The translations under genes and the position numbers were made by a program. The notes beneath the pieces were generated by a model. That model ran no database searches. It saw nothing but the letters and a program-made list of their open reading frames with translations, and was not told the origin of the DNA. Shown here one piece after another: positions 1-7,243 of a DNA stretch of 64,000 nt (the first letter of the stretch is position 1; each line of letters begins with the position of its first letter). Source of the stretch: CAYFFV01 sp964342695 (GTDB taxonomy: Bacteria > Acidobacteriota > Vicinamibacteria > Vicinamibacterales > UBA8438); assembly GCA_964342695.1 (NCBI GenBank), contig CAYFFV010000004.1, forward strand, positions 1-64,000, given 5' to 3'.

Positions 1-1505
1 AAGCTGGTATTCCAGAAGATGATCCACGAAATCCTGCCACAATTGCCGATAGTGTTGGTGACAACGTCGGTGATGTTGCGGGTATGGGAGCTGATTTATT
101 CGAATCTTATGTCGGGTCCATTATTTCTGCCATGGCGTTAGCTTGGGCACTTACGGCCACCGCTGGTTCTGAGTTGTGGGGTATCGATGCGTCTGGTTTC
201 GACAACTTACAACGGTCGCTAGTGTTTTTTCCTTTGTTGCTGGCTGGACTTGGCATCCTTTCCTCAATTCTTGGAACTTTTGCGGTGAACACTAATGATG
301 AGAGCAAAATAGGAAGTGCGTTGCATCGAGGTTTAATCGTAGCTTCAGGTATTGTTCTTGTCGGTGCTTATGCTCTCGTTACGCTCTTGGGAATACCAAT
401 GAGTGTGCTCTTGTGTGTTTTGTTGGGACTTGCCGCCGGTGTTGCAATAGGTCAGGTGACGGAGTACTACACAGGGAAAGACAAGCCGCCCGCACAAAGG
501 ATTGCTGAACAATCTGAAACTGGAGCTGCGACAAACATCATTGCTGGACTCGGCGTTGGCATGATGTCATGTGGTCTTCCAATTATTATCATTTGTTTCG
601 CAATCTACTTTAGCTACAGTTTTGCAGAGCTTTACGGGATTGCTATTGCAGCAGTGGGGATGTTGTCAACACTAGGGATCAGTCTTGGTGTTGATGCGTA
701 TGGTCCTGTTGCAGACAATGCAGGCGGAATTGCTGAAATGAGTCGCTGTGAGGCTTATGTTCGGGAGAGAACCGATGCTCTCGACGCCGTGGGTAATACT
801 ACCGCGGCAATGGGAAAAGGCTTTGCGATTGGTTCGGCGGCACTGACAGCGTTGGCGTTGTTTAGTACATTTCGGGCAAAGGCAGCTGAGGCTGTTGAGC
901 GAGCGGGCGGTGCGGAGATGTTTGATCCACATCTACTGGGACTTGGACTCGACAACCCAAATGTTTTAATAGGGATGCTAATTGGTGGAATGTTGCCTTT
1001 TATTTTTGCAGCCTTGACTATGGATGCGGTCGGACGTACTGCCAACGAGATGATTGCAGAAGTCCGAAGACAATTTAAAGAAATTAAAGGACTGATAGAG
1101 GGTGATGCTGAGCCTGACTCAGCCAGGTGTGTTGAAATTTCTACCAAGGCAGCTATTCGCGAGATGATTCTTCCTGGTTTTCTTGCGGTGCTGGCACCTG
1201 TTGTGACGGGATATCTGTTGGGTGTGTCAGGACTTGGTGGGTTACTGGCAGGTTCTTTAGTGACGGGTGTCCTGATGGCGCTTATGATGGCTAATGCTGG
1301 TGGTGTCTGGGATAATGCTAAGAAATATATTGAAGAAGGCCATCACGGCGGTAAAAATTCAGAGCCGCATAAGGCTGCGGTTATAGGTGACACTGTTGGG
1401 GATCCATTTAAGGATACTTCTGGGCCTAGCTTAAATATTTTAATCAAGTTGATGACAATCGTCGCAGTTATATTTGCACCACTTGTTGTTCAATGGATGT
1501 CTTGA
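1..1505 (+). CDS. hppA: Membrane-bound pyrophosphatase ion pump, 5' truncated by window edge
   Basis: Hydrolyses cytoplasmic pyrophosphate and uses the energy to pump H+ and/or Na+ across the inner membrane. The frame is open from base 3, and the usual family length of about 700 residues means roughly the first 200 are missing; 500 residues are visible. The first visible residues carry the catalytic signature AGIPEDDPRNPATIAD followed by GDNVGDVAGMGADLFESY, the Mg-PPi binding loop with its acidic residues. The motif GNTTAAMGKGFAIG (about nt 790-835) has Ala and Gly at the two positions that are Lys and Thr in K+-independent enzymes, so this is the K+-dependent type. The rest is a series of membrane helices, with the second conserved loop GDTVGDPFKDTSGPS near the C-terminus. 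Whether it pumps Na+ or H+ cannot be read here. Confidence 0.97.
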   Translation, partial: AGIPEDDPRNPATIADSVGDNVGDVAGMGADLFESYVGSIISAMALAWALTATAGSELWGIDASGFDNLQRSLVFFPLLLAGLGILSSILGTFAVNTNDESKIGSALHRGLIVASGIVLVGAYALVTLLGIPMSVLLCVLLGLAAGVAIGQVTEYYTGKDKPPAQRIAEQSETGAATNIIAGLGVGMMSCGLPIIIICFAIYFSYSFAELYGIAIAAVGMLSTLGISLGVDAYGPVADNAGGIAEMSRCEAYVRERTDALDAVGNTTAAMGKGFAIGSAALTALALFSTFRAKAAEAVERAGGAEMFDPHLLGLGLDNPNVLIGMLIGGMLPFIFAALTMDAVGRTANEMIAEVRRQFKEIKGLIEGDAEPDSARCVEISTKAAIREMILPGFLAVLAPVVTGYLLGVSGLGGLLAGSLVTGVLMALMMANAGGVWDNAKKYIEEGHHGGKNSEPHKAAVIGDTVGDPFKDTSGPSLNILIKLMTIVAVIFAPLVVQWMS

Positions 1506-1636
1506 TAAATATTTATGGAGTAAATTTTGAGAAAGTTCCAGTTTGTTTGTTTCAAGTTGGGATAGTTTGAGAGAGGTAAACATTTTATTTGCGTTGGTTT
1601 GCACTACGAGTCGATTATTGAGAAGTTCTAGATTCG

Positions 1637-1665
1637 TTGACAGTCGTGTGAGTGGTGCATATAAT
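1637..1665 (+). promoter_or_regulatory. Consensus sigma-70 promoter for the tonB operon
   Basis: TTGACA at 1637-1642 and TATAAT at 1660-1665 are separated by exactly 17 bases, a full match to the housekeeping promoter consensus. Transcription would start near 1672, about 40 bases before the tonB start codon. The region before it (1506-1636) has no gene. Confidence 0.85.
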
Positions 1666-1713
1666 CTACGCTCCTAACGCGCCTCTGACGCGTGTAAGGT
1701 GAGGAGGGAATCG

Positions 1714-2445
1714 GTGGCAGCCGGTCAAATGTTTGGTGATATCTCGAACCCTTCGGTTCGAGTGGGTTCGCGTAAGTGGTACACGGTGCCTCTTTCTATC
1801 GTGGCGCACGTGGTTGTGCTTGGCGCGGTTGTAATTATTCCGTTGATGGCGGCAGATGCGTTACCGACGCCTGCATCGATGATGGCGTTTGTGGCGGCAC
1901 CACCACCACCACCGCCGCCGCCACCACCACCACCACCGCCAAGGCCAGCGGCTGCTCCTGAGCCGCCCCCTGTAGTAGAGGTGAATCCCAATGCGGCTCC
2001 TGTTGTTGCACCTGAAGAAATTATCGAGGAGACAGGATTTGATTTGGCGGAAGTCGGCGGCGTAGAAGGCGGTATCGCTGGAGGCGTCGTTGGTGGTATT
2101 GTGGGAGGGCTTCCAGAGGCACCACCACCACCACCACCACCACCACCACCGGCACCGGAACCTGTTCGCGTCGGTGGAAATATTTCACCACCAACGAAAA
2201 CACAGGATGTGCCTCCGGTATATCCACCAGTTGCTCAATCAGCTCGAGTGCAAGGAATTGTCATTCTTGAAGCTGTTATTGGTCCGAATGGTAATGTTAC
2301 TGAAGTAAAGGTATTACGGTCCGTTCCTTTGCTTGATGAAGCTGCTATAACTGCAGTTAAGCAGTGGCAGTACACACCTACGTTACTTAATGGTGTGCCT
2401 GTGCCCGTTATTATGACGGTTACTGTCAACTTTACGTTGCAATAG
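1714..2445 (+). CDS. tonB: TonB-family energy transducer
   Basis: Periplasm-spanning protein that passes proton-motive force from the ExbB/ExbD motor to outer-membrane TonB-dependent receptors. One N-terminal membrane helix (about residues 20-42) is followed by two proline tracts (about residues 62-75 and 136-146). The TonB C-terminal domain covers about residues 155-243, with the typical PPVYPPVAQSARVQG start, the VIGPNGNVTEVKVLRS core and VKQWQYTP. The longest frame opens at GTG 1699, but AGGAGG lies inside it at 1702-1707, six bases before GTG 1714, so 1714 is preferred (243 residues); ATG 1729 is also possible. It is first in a tonB-exbB-exbD-exbD operon. Its partner receptors are not in this window. 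Confidence 0.93.
   Translation: MAAGQMFGDISNPSVRVGSRKWYTVPLSIVAHVVVLGAVVIIPLMAADALPTPASMMAFVAAPPPPPPPPPPPPPPRPAAAPEPPPVVEVNPNAAPVVAPEEIIEETGFDLAEVGGVEGGIAGGVVGGIVGGLPEAPPPPPPPPPPAPEPVRVGGNISPPTKTQDVPPVYPPVAQSARVQGIVILEAVIGPNGNVTEVKVLRSVPLLDEAAITAVKQWQYTPTLLNGVPVPVIMTVTVNFTLQ
1898..1940 (+). repeat. CCN triplet tract coding the first poly-proline linker of TonB
   Basis: A run of CCA and CCG codons, interrupted once by switching from CCA to CCG and back, encodes 14 consecutive prolines. Slippage here would change linker length without a frameshift. Confidence 0.9.
2121..2150 (+). repeat. Perfect (ACC)10 microsatellite in tonB
   Basis: Ten uninterrupted ACC units, read in frame as CCA, encode the second proline run. 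Pure triplet repeats of this length are slippage-prone, and any gain or loss stays in frame. Confidence 0.92.
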
Positions 2446-2514
2446 TTAGGTGCTGGAGCGGAAACCCTACCGTTCTTGTGCTTTTTTGAAGGCTGATAGT
2501 CGAGGAGGAAGTAA

Positions 2515-3180
2515 ATGGATTTACTCGAAATGTGGGAACTGATGAGTCTGCCGGTTAAGTTGCTAATGATTATTCTTGCGCTGATGTCGATGGTATCGGT
2601 GGGTATTTTCTTTGAGCGTCTGTATACATTCATGCAGGCACAGAAACAGTCCAAAGTGTTTGCACCACAGGTGGCTAAGGCCCTCAAGGAAAACAAGCTA
2701 GGCGACGCGATAAAAAATGCGAAGTCGAAGAACTTTAAGTTCAGCCATCTTGCCAAGGTCGTTGAGGCTGGGCTGCAGGAATATCAGTTTATTAAGGACT
2801 CGGGTGTTGAGCTTAGTAAAGATGATGTTGTTGATGGTGTTCGTCGTGCAATTCAGCGTGCCTCTGCCTTGACTTCAGGAGATTTGAAAAAAGGTCTTGG
2901 TGTGTTGGCGACGGTTGGTTCAACCGCAGTGTTCGTTGGCTTGCTTGCCACGACCTTGGGTGTTATCAATGCGTTCCAAGGAATTGCTCAGACAGGTTCA
3001 GGTGGTCTTGGTGCAGTATCCGGTGGTATTTCTGAAGCACTGGTTGGAACGGCAATCGGATTATTTGTTGCAATTCCTGCGGTTTGGTTCTACAACTACC
3101 TGACTGGCCGTATTGAAATATTTAACGTCGAGATGGACAATTCGTCATCTGAGATTGTTGACTTCTTCATCAAGAAGTAA
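2515..3180 (+). CDS. exbB: ExbB/TolQ-type proton channel subunit
   Basis: Inner-membrane subunit of the TonB motor; a MotA/TolQ/ExbB family protein of 221 residues, the usual size. Three membrane segments are visible at about residues 14-35, 125-155 and 170-195, with a cytoplasmic loop after the first. The third region carries the family pattern GGLGAVSGGISEALVGTAIG, which lines the channel. The AGGAGG ribosome-binding site lies just upstream of ATG 2515. It sits 69 bases after tonB in the same operon, which favours a TonB rather than a TolA role, since tolA, tolB and pal are absent here. Confidence 0.93.
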   Translation: MDLLEMWELMSLPVKLLMIILALMSMVSVGIFFERLYTFMQAQKQSKVFAPQVAKALKENKLGDAIKNAKSKNFKFSHLAKVVEAGLQEYQFIKDSGVELSKDDVVDGVRRAIQRASALTSGDLKKGLGVLATVGSTAVFVGLLATTLGVINAFQGIAQTGSGGLGAVSGGISEALVGTAIGLFVAIPAVWFYNYLTGRIEIFNVEMDNSSSEIVDFFIKK

Positions 3181-3238
3181 AGACCATTGTTCTTACTGAC
3201 TGGTTTTTAAATGTTGACGTGTCGAGGAGGATAGATTC

Positions 3239-3667
3239 ATGGGAATGAGTGTTGGAGGCGATAAAGGAGCCCTAAACTCAGAGATCAACGTGACGCCGCT
3301 TGCTGACGTAATGTTAGTGCTGCTTATTATCGTTATGTTGATTGCACCGTTATTGCAGGCTGGTGTCGTTGTTGCGCTGCCAGAGGCGGCCAACACTAAT
3401 GAGAAACCGGACAGTGACGGTCAGACCGTCTTGCACGTTGATGCTTCAGGGCGTTTCTATGTGGATAATATTCCCACGGAGGAGCGTGCGTTAATGGGTG
3501 CCGTGCAGCGGTCTTTGGATCGCAAGCGTGAGCGGGTAGTATTAATCAAAGCTGATTCAAACGCACGATACGCTGAGGTTATGGAAGTGATGGATCGACT
3601 TCAACGTGCAGGAATTGAAGATATTGGCTTGGTTACTGAGCGGAAGTTGCGCGGAACCGGAGGCTAA
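3239..3667 (+). CDS. exbD: ExbD/TolR-type channel subunit, first copy
   Basis: Single-pass inner-membrane partner of ExbB. The sequence EINVTPLADVMLVLL places the proton-carrying Asp at residue 23 at the start of the only membrane helix, and a periplasmic domain follows with the conserved end RAGIEDIGLVTE. At 142 residues it has normal length. GAGGAGG precedes ATG 3239; a second ATG three codons in is also usable. It is followed after three bases by a second exbD, so the motor may contain a mixed ExbD pair, a common arrangement in Acidobacteriota and delta-type proteobacteria. Confidence 0.92.
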   Translation: MGMSVGGDKGALNSEINVTPLADVMLVLLIIVMLIAPLLQAGVVVALPEAANTNEKPDSDGQTVLHVDASGRFYVDNIPTEERALMGAVQRSLDRKRERVVLIKADSNARYAEVMEVMDRLQRAGIEDIGLVTERKLRGTGG

Positions 3668-3670
3668 AGA

Positions 3671-4135
3671 ATGTCAAAGAAGCATCATGGAGCAGATTCG
3701 GTTACTCAGGTTAAACCGCCTGAGTCAAATTCTGAAATTAATATCACGCCATTTATTGACGTGTTACTGGTGTTGATTGTTATTTTTCTTGCAGCCCTAC
3801 CTTTGAATCAGCGTGGATTGGATATCAATCTTCCACTTGAGACACAGGGTTCTGCCCAGGCAGCGACTGACAGCAGTCAAATCGTGCTCGAATATACAGC
3901 TGACCGCCGGATATCTATTAATAATCAGGATGTTTCGCTACCAATGCTTGAATCTAGATTACGTGAGATTTTTGAGACCCGCCGTGATAAAACTATGTTC
4001 GTAGCTGGTGCTGGAACATTAACTTATGGTGAGATTATCGAAGTTATCGATGCCGCGAAGGGTGCCGGCATCGATAAGGTTGGCATTGTGACTGAAGGTA
4101 TGCGTCGTGCTGCAGGTGCTGCTCCAGTTGGTTGA
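3671..4135 (+). CDS. exbD: ExbD/TolR-type channel subunit, second copy
   Basis: Second paralogous ExbD, 154 residues, with EINITPFIDVLLVLIV at residues 22-37 and the key Asp at residue 30. It has a longer, lysine/histidine-containing cytoplasmic N-terminus than the first copy, and its periplasmic domain ends in AAKGAGIDKVGIVTEG. The two copies are clearly diverged, so they probably form a heteromeric ExbD pair rather than a recent duplication. It is the last gene of the operon; a strong terminator lies about 20 bases downstream. Confidence 0.92.
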   Translation: MSKKHHGADSVTQVKPPESNSEINITPFIDVLLVLIVIFLAALPLNQRGLDINLPLETQGSAQAATDSSQIVLEYTADRRISINNQDVSLPMLESRLREIFETRRDKTMFVAGAGTLTYGEIIEVIDAAKGAGIDKVGIVTEGMRRAAGAAPVG

Positions 4136-4156
4136 TCTTTCTTTCGACTGCTTTTC

Positions 4157-4188
4157 AAAAAAGGCCGGGTGTGTCCCGGCCTTTTTTT
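4157..4188 (+). terminator. Rho-independent terminator of the tonB operon
   Basis: AAGGCCGGG (4161-4169) and CCCGGCCTT (4175-4183) form a GC-rich 9-bp stem with a 5-base loop, extended by the flanking A and T runs and followed by a T tract to 4188. The A tract on the left means it could also stop the convergent SRAP transcript. Confidence 0.93.
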
Positions 4189-4243
4189 ATGTTTGATTAA
4201 AAATTTTAGTAAAACTATTTTCTTTACTACAAAGTCTTGATCG

Positions 4244-4927
4244 TCAGAATAGACCGTGAATTTTAACAGGTCTTGCACACTCTCGAGAATCACGTTGAAC
4301 ATCGTTTACGTAATCCCCTACTGGCACGGTTTGCATCTCGAGATGTGAGTACGGTTTACACAATTTAGTAAGTTCCTTGACAGGCGTTCCAAGTGTTAAC
4401 CATTTCCGATAAGCCGCCCGGTGCAAGATTACAGGCATTCTTTGATGGATAGGCTCAACAAGTGAGTTTGCATTTGTAGTGAGGATAGAAAACATCTCAA
4501 GTGTTTCTCCATTTGGAGATTTGTTTCTAGTCCATAATCCTGCGAAGCCAAAAGGTAATGACTGCTTGAGCTGAAAAAAGTAGGGTTGTTTCCGACCTTC
4601 TCGTTTCTGCCATTCGTAAAATCCGTCAGCCGGAACGATGCAGCGGTGTTTTAAGAAACTTATTGAGAACAGGTGATTTGTTGGCGCGGTTTCGATTCTA
4701 GTATTGATTATTTGAGAAGCGTTTCGTCTTTTACTACGATTTGGAACTATAAAGCCCCATTCCATTTTTTTTAAAACAGTTTTTCCCTTTGGATCCGTCA
4801 CAACAACTGGTGCAGTTTGGCTCGGGGCCACGTTGTACCGGGCTTCCACAACGAGGTCGTCGACACTTCGGCCAAGCACTTCGGAAATAGATGTATGGGG
4901 TTTGGAAATAGTATAGCGTCCGCACAC
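4244..4927 (-). CDS. SRAP-domain protein (YedK/HMCES family)
   Basis: Binds abasic sites in single-stranded DNA and shields them as a covalent DNA-protein crosslink, formed by the Cys at position 2. The start MCGRYTI supplies that Cys directly after Met. Other family residues are present: Asn in YNVAPSQTAPV, the NTRIETAP motif with the Glu, PADGFYEW, and the His in HQRMPVIL. At 227 residues it is full length. It stands alone, converging on the tonB operon. No SOS box was recognised upstream, so DNA-damage regulation is not shown. Confidence 0.93.
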   Translation of the reverse strand: MCGRYTISKPHTSISEVLGRSVDDLVVEARYNVAPSQTAPVVVTDPKGKTVLKKMEWGFIVPNRSKRRNASQIINTRIETAPTNHLFSISFLKHRCIVPADGFYEWQKREGRKQPYFFQLKQSLPFGFAGLWTRNKSPNGETLEMFSILTTNANSLVEPIHQRMPVILHRAAYRKWLTLGTPVKELTKLCKPYSHLEMQTVPVGDYVNDVQRDSRECARPVKIHGLF

Positions 4928-4979
4928 ACAGACGAGGATATCAAGATTTTGAAAACTGAATTGTAGATTTAAAGAAGCT

Positions 4980-5096
4980 CTAAAATAATTTAGTCAGCCC
5001 AAATGTGCGCAACGTGAGGAAAAAGGCAATAACAATAAGGATGACTCGCACGTAGCGATTTAATGGAAAGAACTTGGCTAGTAACTTAGATGACAT
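4980..5096 (-). CDS. Small single-pass membrane peptide (38 residues)
   Basis: A short frame opens with ATG at 5096, about 8 bases after a GAGG-type ribosome-binding site, and ends in TAG at 4980. The product begins with a basic segment (KLLAKFFPLNRYVR) followed by a hydrophobic helix (VILIVIAFFLTL) and a short basic tail, a typical small inner-membrane protein in the inside-positive orientation. It lies between the DUF2147 and SRAP genes on the same strand. No family is recognised; it could still be a chance frame. Confidence 0.45.
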   Translation of the reverse strand: MSSKLLAKFFPLNRYVRVILIVIAFFLTLRTFGLTKLF

Positions 5097-5218
5097 GCTT
5101 ACATCCTCTTAGAACGGCGGTGGGCCTCTTGTAGGGCCACTTTAGTAGATGGATCCAATATTTGTTAGGCAGTCAGCTTAACAAAACTTAATTTTGGTAA
5201 ACCTATGCTGATTTCTGT

Positions 5219-5665
5219 TTACTCTAATCTTTTCCATTCAACAGTCCTTCCAAGAAGCCGAAAACCTATCCAGCCTCGTACTTTTAGTGTCTCGTCCTTA
5301 AGTTCCAAATCAGCTTTGTAATATTTACCATTTTCAGGATTGTAGATACGGCCATGTTTCCATTTTTCTTCAGTAAATTCAAAGTTGACAATAAAATTAG
5401 TTCCGATGAGCGGTCGGTCTCGGAGTGTGGGATCAGGATTCTTTGAGTCCACGCCGTTAGCTGGAGGTTCATCGTAGAAATAAGTGAACTTTCCGTAGTA
5501 CTTGTTCTCTTGTTTATATATCTCAACATGCGCTCCATCTCTGGTATCCCAAAAACCAAGGATTGCATTAGCGGGATTTTCGCCTGTCTGATTGATTGGC
5601 GTGCTTAAACCGACCGACATAATTGCTGCGGTCAAGGTCATTGGTACTGAACGAGCTGTTTTCAT
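5219..5665 (-). CDS. DUF2147-like exported protein
   Basis: A secreted or periplasmic protein of the DUF2147 type, whose biochemical role is unknown. It has an N-terminal export signal (basic start, then a hydrophobic stretch), then the family start ILGFWDT, a beta-rich middle with IYKQENKYYGKF, the Tyr/Asn-rich GRIYNPENGKYYKADL, and ends KVRGWIGFRLLGRTVEW. The longest frame begins at TTG 5686, but AGGAGA lies about 8 bases before ATG 5665, so the protein is 148 residues. It is transcribed alone or with the small membrane gene downstream. Confidence 0.85.
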   Translation of the reverse strand: MKTARSVPMTLTAAIMSVGLSTPINQTGENPANAILGFWDTRDGAHVEIYKQENKYYGKFTYFYDEPPANGVDSKNPDPTLRDRPLIGTNFIVNFEFTEEKWKHGRIYNPENGKYYKADLELKDETLKVRGWIGFRLLGRTVEWKRLE

Positions 5666-5869
5666 GAAAGTTCTCCTGGATTTCAAAGATTGAAAATAGG
5701 TTGTGGATGAGGATTATTCTCTAAAATCATTATTGTTTCTTCAATGAGGTAAACCTTCAAAATAAGGTCTGAGTAACCATCAAATAGCAAGCTGAGAATG
5801 CATCGTTCCCCAGTGACTCAGGGTAGAGAACACGTATTCCTGAATAAACGGTTTAATGTTAAGTGGGGT

Positions 5870-5913
5870 TGCTAAAAAGAAAAAGGCTTGGGTGAAAAAC
5901 TTCACCCAAGCCT
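5870..5913 (-). terminator. Rho-independent terminator of the TPR lipoprotein gene
   Basis: AGGCTTGGGTGA (5884-5895) and TCACCCAAGCCT (5902-5913) form a perfect 12-bp stem with a 6-base loop. On the minus strand it is followed by a T-rich run, and it lies just after the stop codon of the gene at 5945-6952. Confidence 0.93.
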
Positions 5914-5944
5914 CTTTTGAAATTTATTAGGCTAGCCGAGTTTT

Positions 5945-6952
5945 TTAAGCAGCTGGTCCTCCTGCTCCAGCAGTAGCTTGTTCTTGAAGATCTTGGGCAC
6001 GGTCACGCAGTTCATCTGCTTCTGCGATAAGTCCGTCTTGTTCCTCGATGCAGGCCGTATCAGCGGTATTTTCGCAAACTAGCATGCCGGCTTTCATGCG
6101 CAAAAGGATGTTCTTGTAAACCAGCGCATCGACATAACGTTCATTGAGGCCAAGTGCGGTATCTGCTGCTTCGAGTCCGGCGGTTATGTAATCAGCTTTT
6201 TCATCCTGAGTAATACGGAAATCACGGAAAGCTTTTTCCCAATAAAAAGTAGATATTGTATAGAAAGCTTCTGGATTATCAGGTTCAATTCGAGCCCGTT
6301 GTTCAAGGGCGTCAATAGTGAGTTCAAATTCACCAGAGCGGTTGTAGAATCCGGCTAATTGTAAATAAACAATTGGGTCATCGGGTCTAAGGTTTTGAAT
6401 TTCAAGCATTACCGCTTCTGCAGGTTCAAATAGTCCAGATTGTTCGTATAGGTTCGCTAGGGCGAAGTAATTATCAGGATTTTCAGGGTCGAGCAAAATC
6501 ATTTGCCGCAGTACAGGTTCTGATCTGGTAGGGTCGTTTGCTTTGTCTGGTCCGAATGCAGAAACCAAGTATTGCATCGACAATCTTTGTAAATCAGGGT
6601 CGCTGATACGATCAGCCGCTGTTTCGTAATAATGAACCGCCTCTTCGAGGTAGGCATCGTTCTCAGGCTCGCCCTTTCGAACAGGTTTATAGAGGTTGTC
6701 ATACGAGTTGGCTACGTAAAAATATGCGGCGTTGAGCTGCTCGTTAAGCAACGAATCGCTTTGACTCTCAATGATTTCAAGGATTTCTTCATAGTGCTCG
6801 AGAGCCAATTGATAATCCCCACGTCCGTAGGCCATGTTGCCTTCCTTGAACGTGCGCATGGCTGTTACTTGATCAAGATAGCCACAGGAAGCGAGAGGTG
6901 TTATTAAAATAGCAATGATGCCAATTCTTAAGAGGCTGCGTCCGATGTGCAT
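5945..6952 (-). CDS. TPR-repeat lipoprotein
   Basis: An exported lipoprotein of 335 residues: hydrophobic signal followed by the lipobox LASC with the lipid-carrying Cys at residue 23. The rest is mostly helical tetratricopeptide repeats: AYGRGDYQLALEHYEEIL near residues 40-58, NYFALANLYEQSGLFEPAE and VYLQLAGFYNRSGEFELTI in the middle, then FYTISTFYWEKAF. The C-terminus is acidic and ends in a Gln/Ala/Gly-rich tail. The repeats suggest a scaffolding role at a membrane; no partner is indicated. The gene is monocistronic, with its own terminator. Confidence 0.88.
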   Translation of the reverse strand: MHIGRSLLRIGIIAILITPLASCGYLDQVTAMRTFKEGNMAYGRGDYQLALEHYEEILEIIESQSDSLLNEQLNAAYFYVANSYDNLYKPVRKGEPENDAYLEEAVHYYETAADRISDPDLQRLSMQYLVSAFGPDKANDPTRSEPVLRQMILLDPENPDNYFALANLYEQSGLFEPAEAVMLEIQNLRPDDPIVYLQLAGFYNRSGEFELTIDALEQRARIEPDNPEAFYTISTFYWEKAFRDFRITQDEKADYITAGLEAADTALGLNERYVDALVYKNILLRMKAGMLVCENTADTACIEEQDGLIAEADELRDRAQDLQEQATAGAGGPAA

Positions 6953-7051
6953 CCTGATTCCCCTTTCATTCTCGATTCAAAGACAGTCTCTCTGACAGTC
7001 GAGAGTTATTTGCCTCGACTGCTGTGATCTGAAGATCAGTCTTTAAACCGG

Positions 7052-7071
7052 GTTTCTATATATATAGAGAC
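7052..7071. repeat. Near-perfect 20-bp palindrome
   Basis: GTTTCTATAT followed by ATATAGAGAC is self-complementary except for one mismatched pair. It lies between the divergent TPR lipoprotein gene and rel; a shorter GATC-n4-GATC palindrome is at 7027-7038. It may be an operator or cruciform-forming AT sequence. Confidence 0.4.
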
Positions 7072-7161
7072 GCTTAAATCCTATAACAAAAAAACAGGCT
7101 TTAAGCCGGACCAGTATAGTTAAGCAAAAAACTGCAAGTCAAGCGTTCTTATCGGCTTCTC

Positions 7162-7190
7162 TTGACCACTTTGATTGTCCACTTTATTAT
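7162..7190 (+). promoter_or_regulatory. Sigma-70 promoter upstream of rel
   Basis: TTGACC at 7162-7167 and TATTAT at 7185-7190 are 17 bases apart, each with one mismatch to consensus. Transcription would begin near 7197, about 45 bases before the rel start codon. Confidence 0.65.
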
Positions 7191-7243
7191 GGAACAGAAG
7201 TGCTCTATATCCTTCCTATCTTATTGCTTAGATTGAGTTTGTA

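Noticed and set aside
755..1147. 130-codon frame antisense to hppA
   Set aside because: Lies wholly opposite a firmly identified gene and has no family features.
1725..1991. Glycine-rich frame antisense to tonB, and histidine-rich frames over the second proline tract
   Set aside because: They are the other reading frames of the CCN triplet repeats; no ribosome-binding site and fully inside tonB.
1898..2150. CRISPR-like repeats
   Set aside because: They are in-frame triplet repeats in a coding sequence with no spacers.
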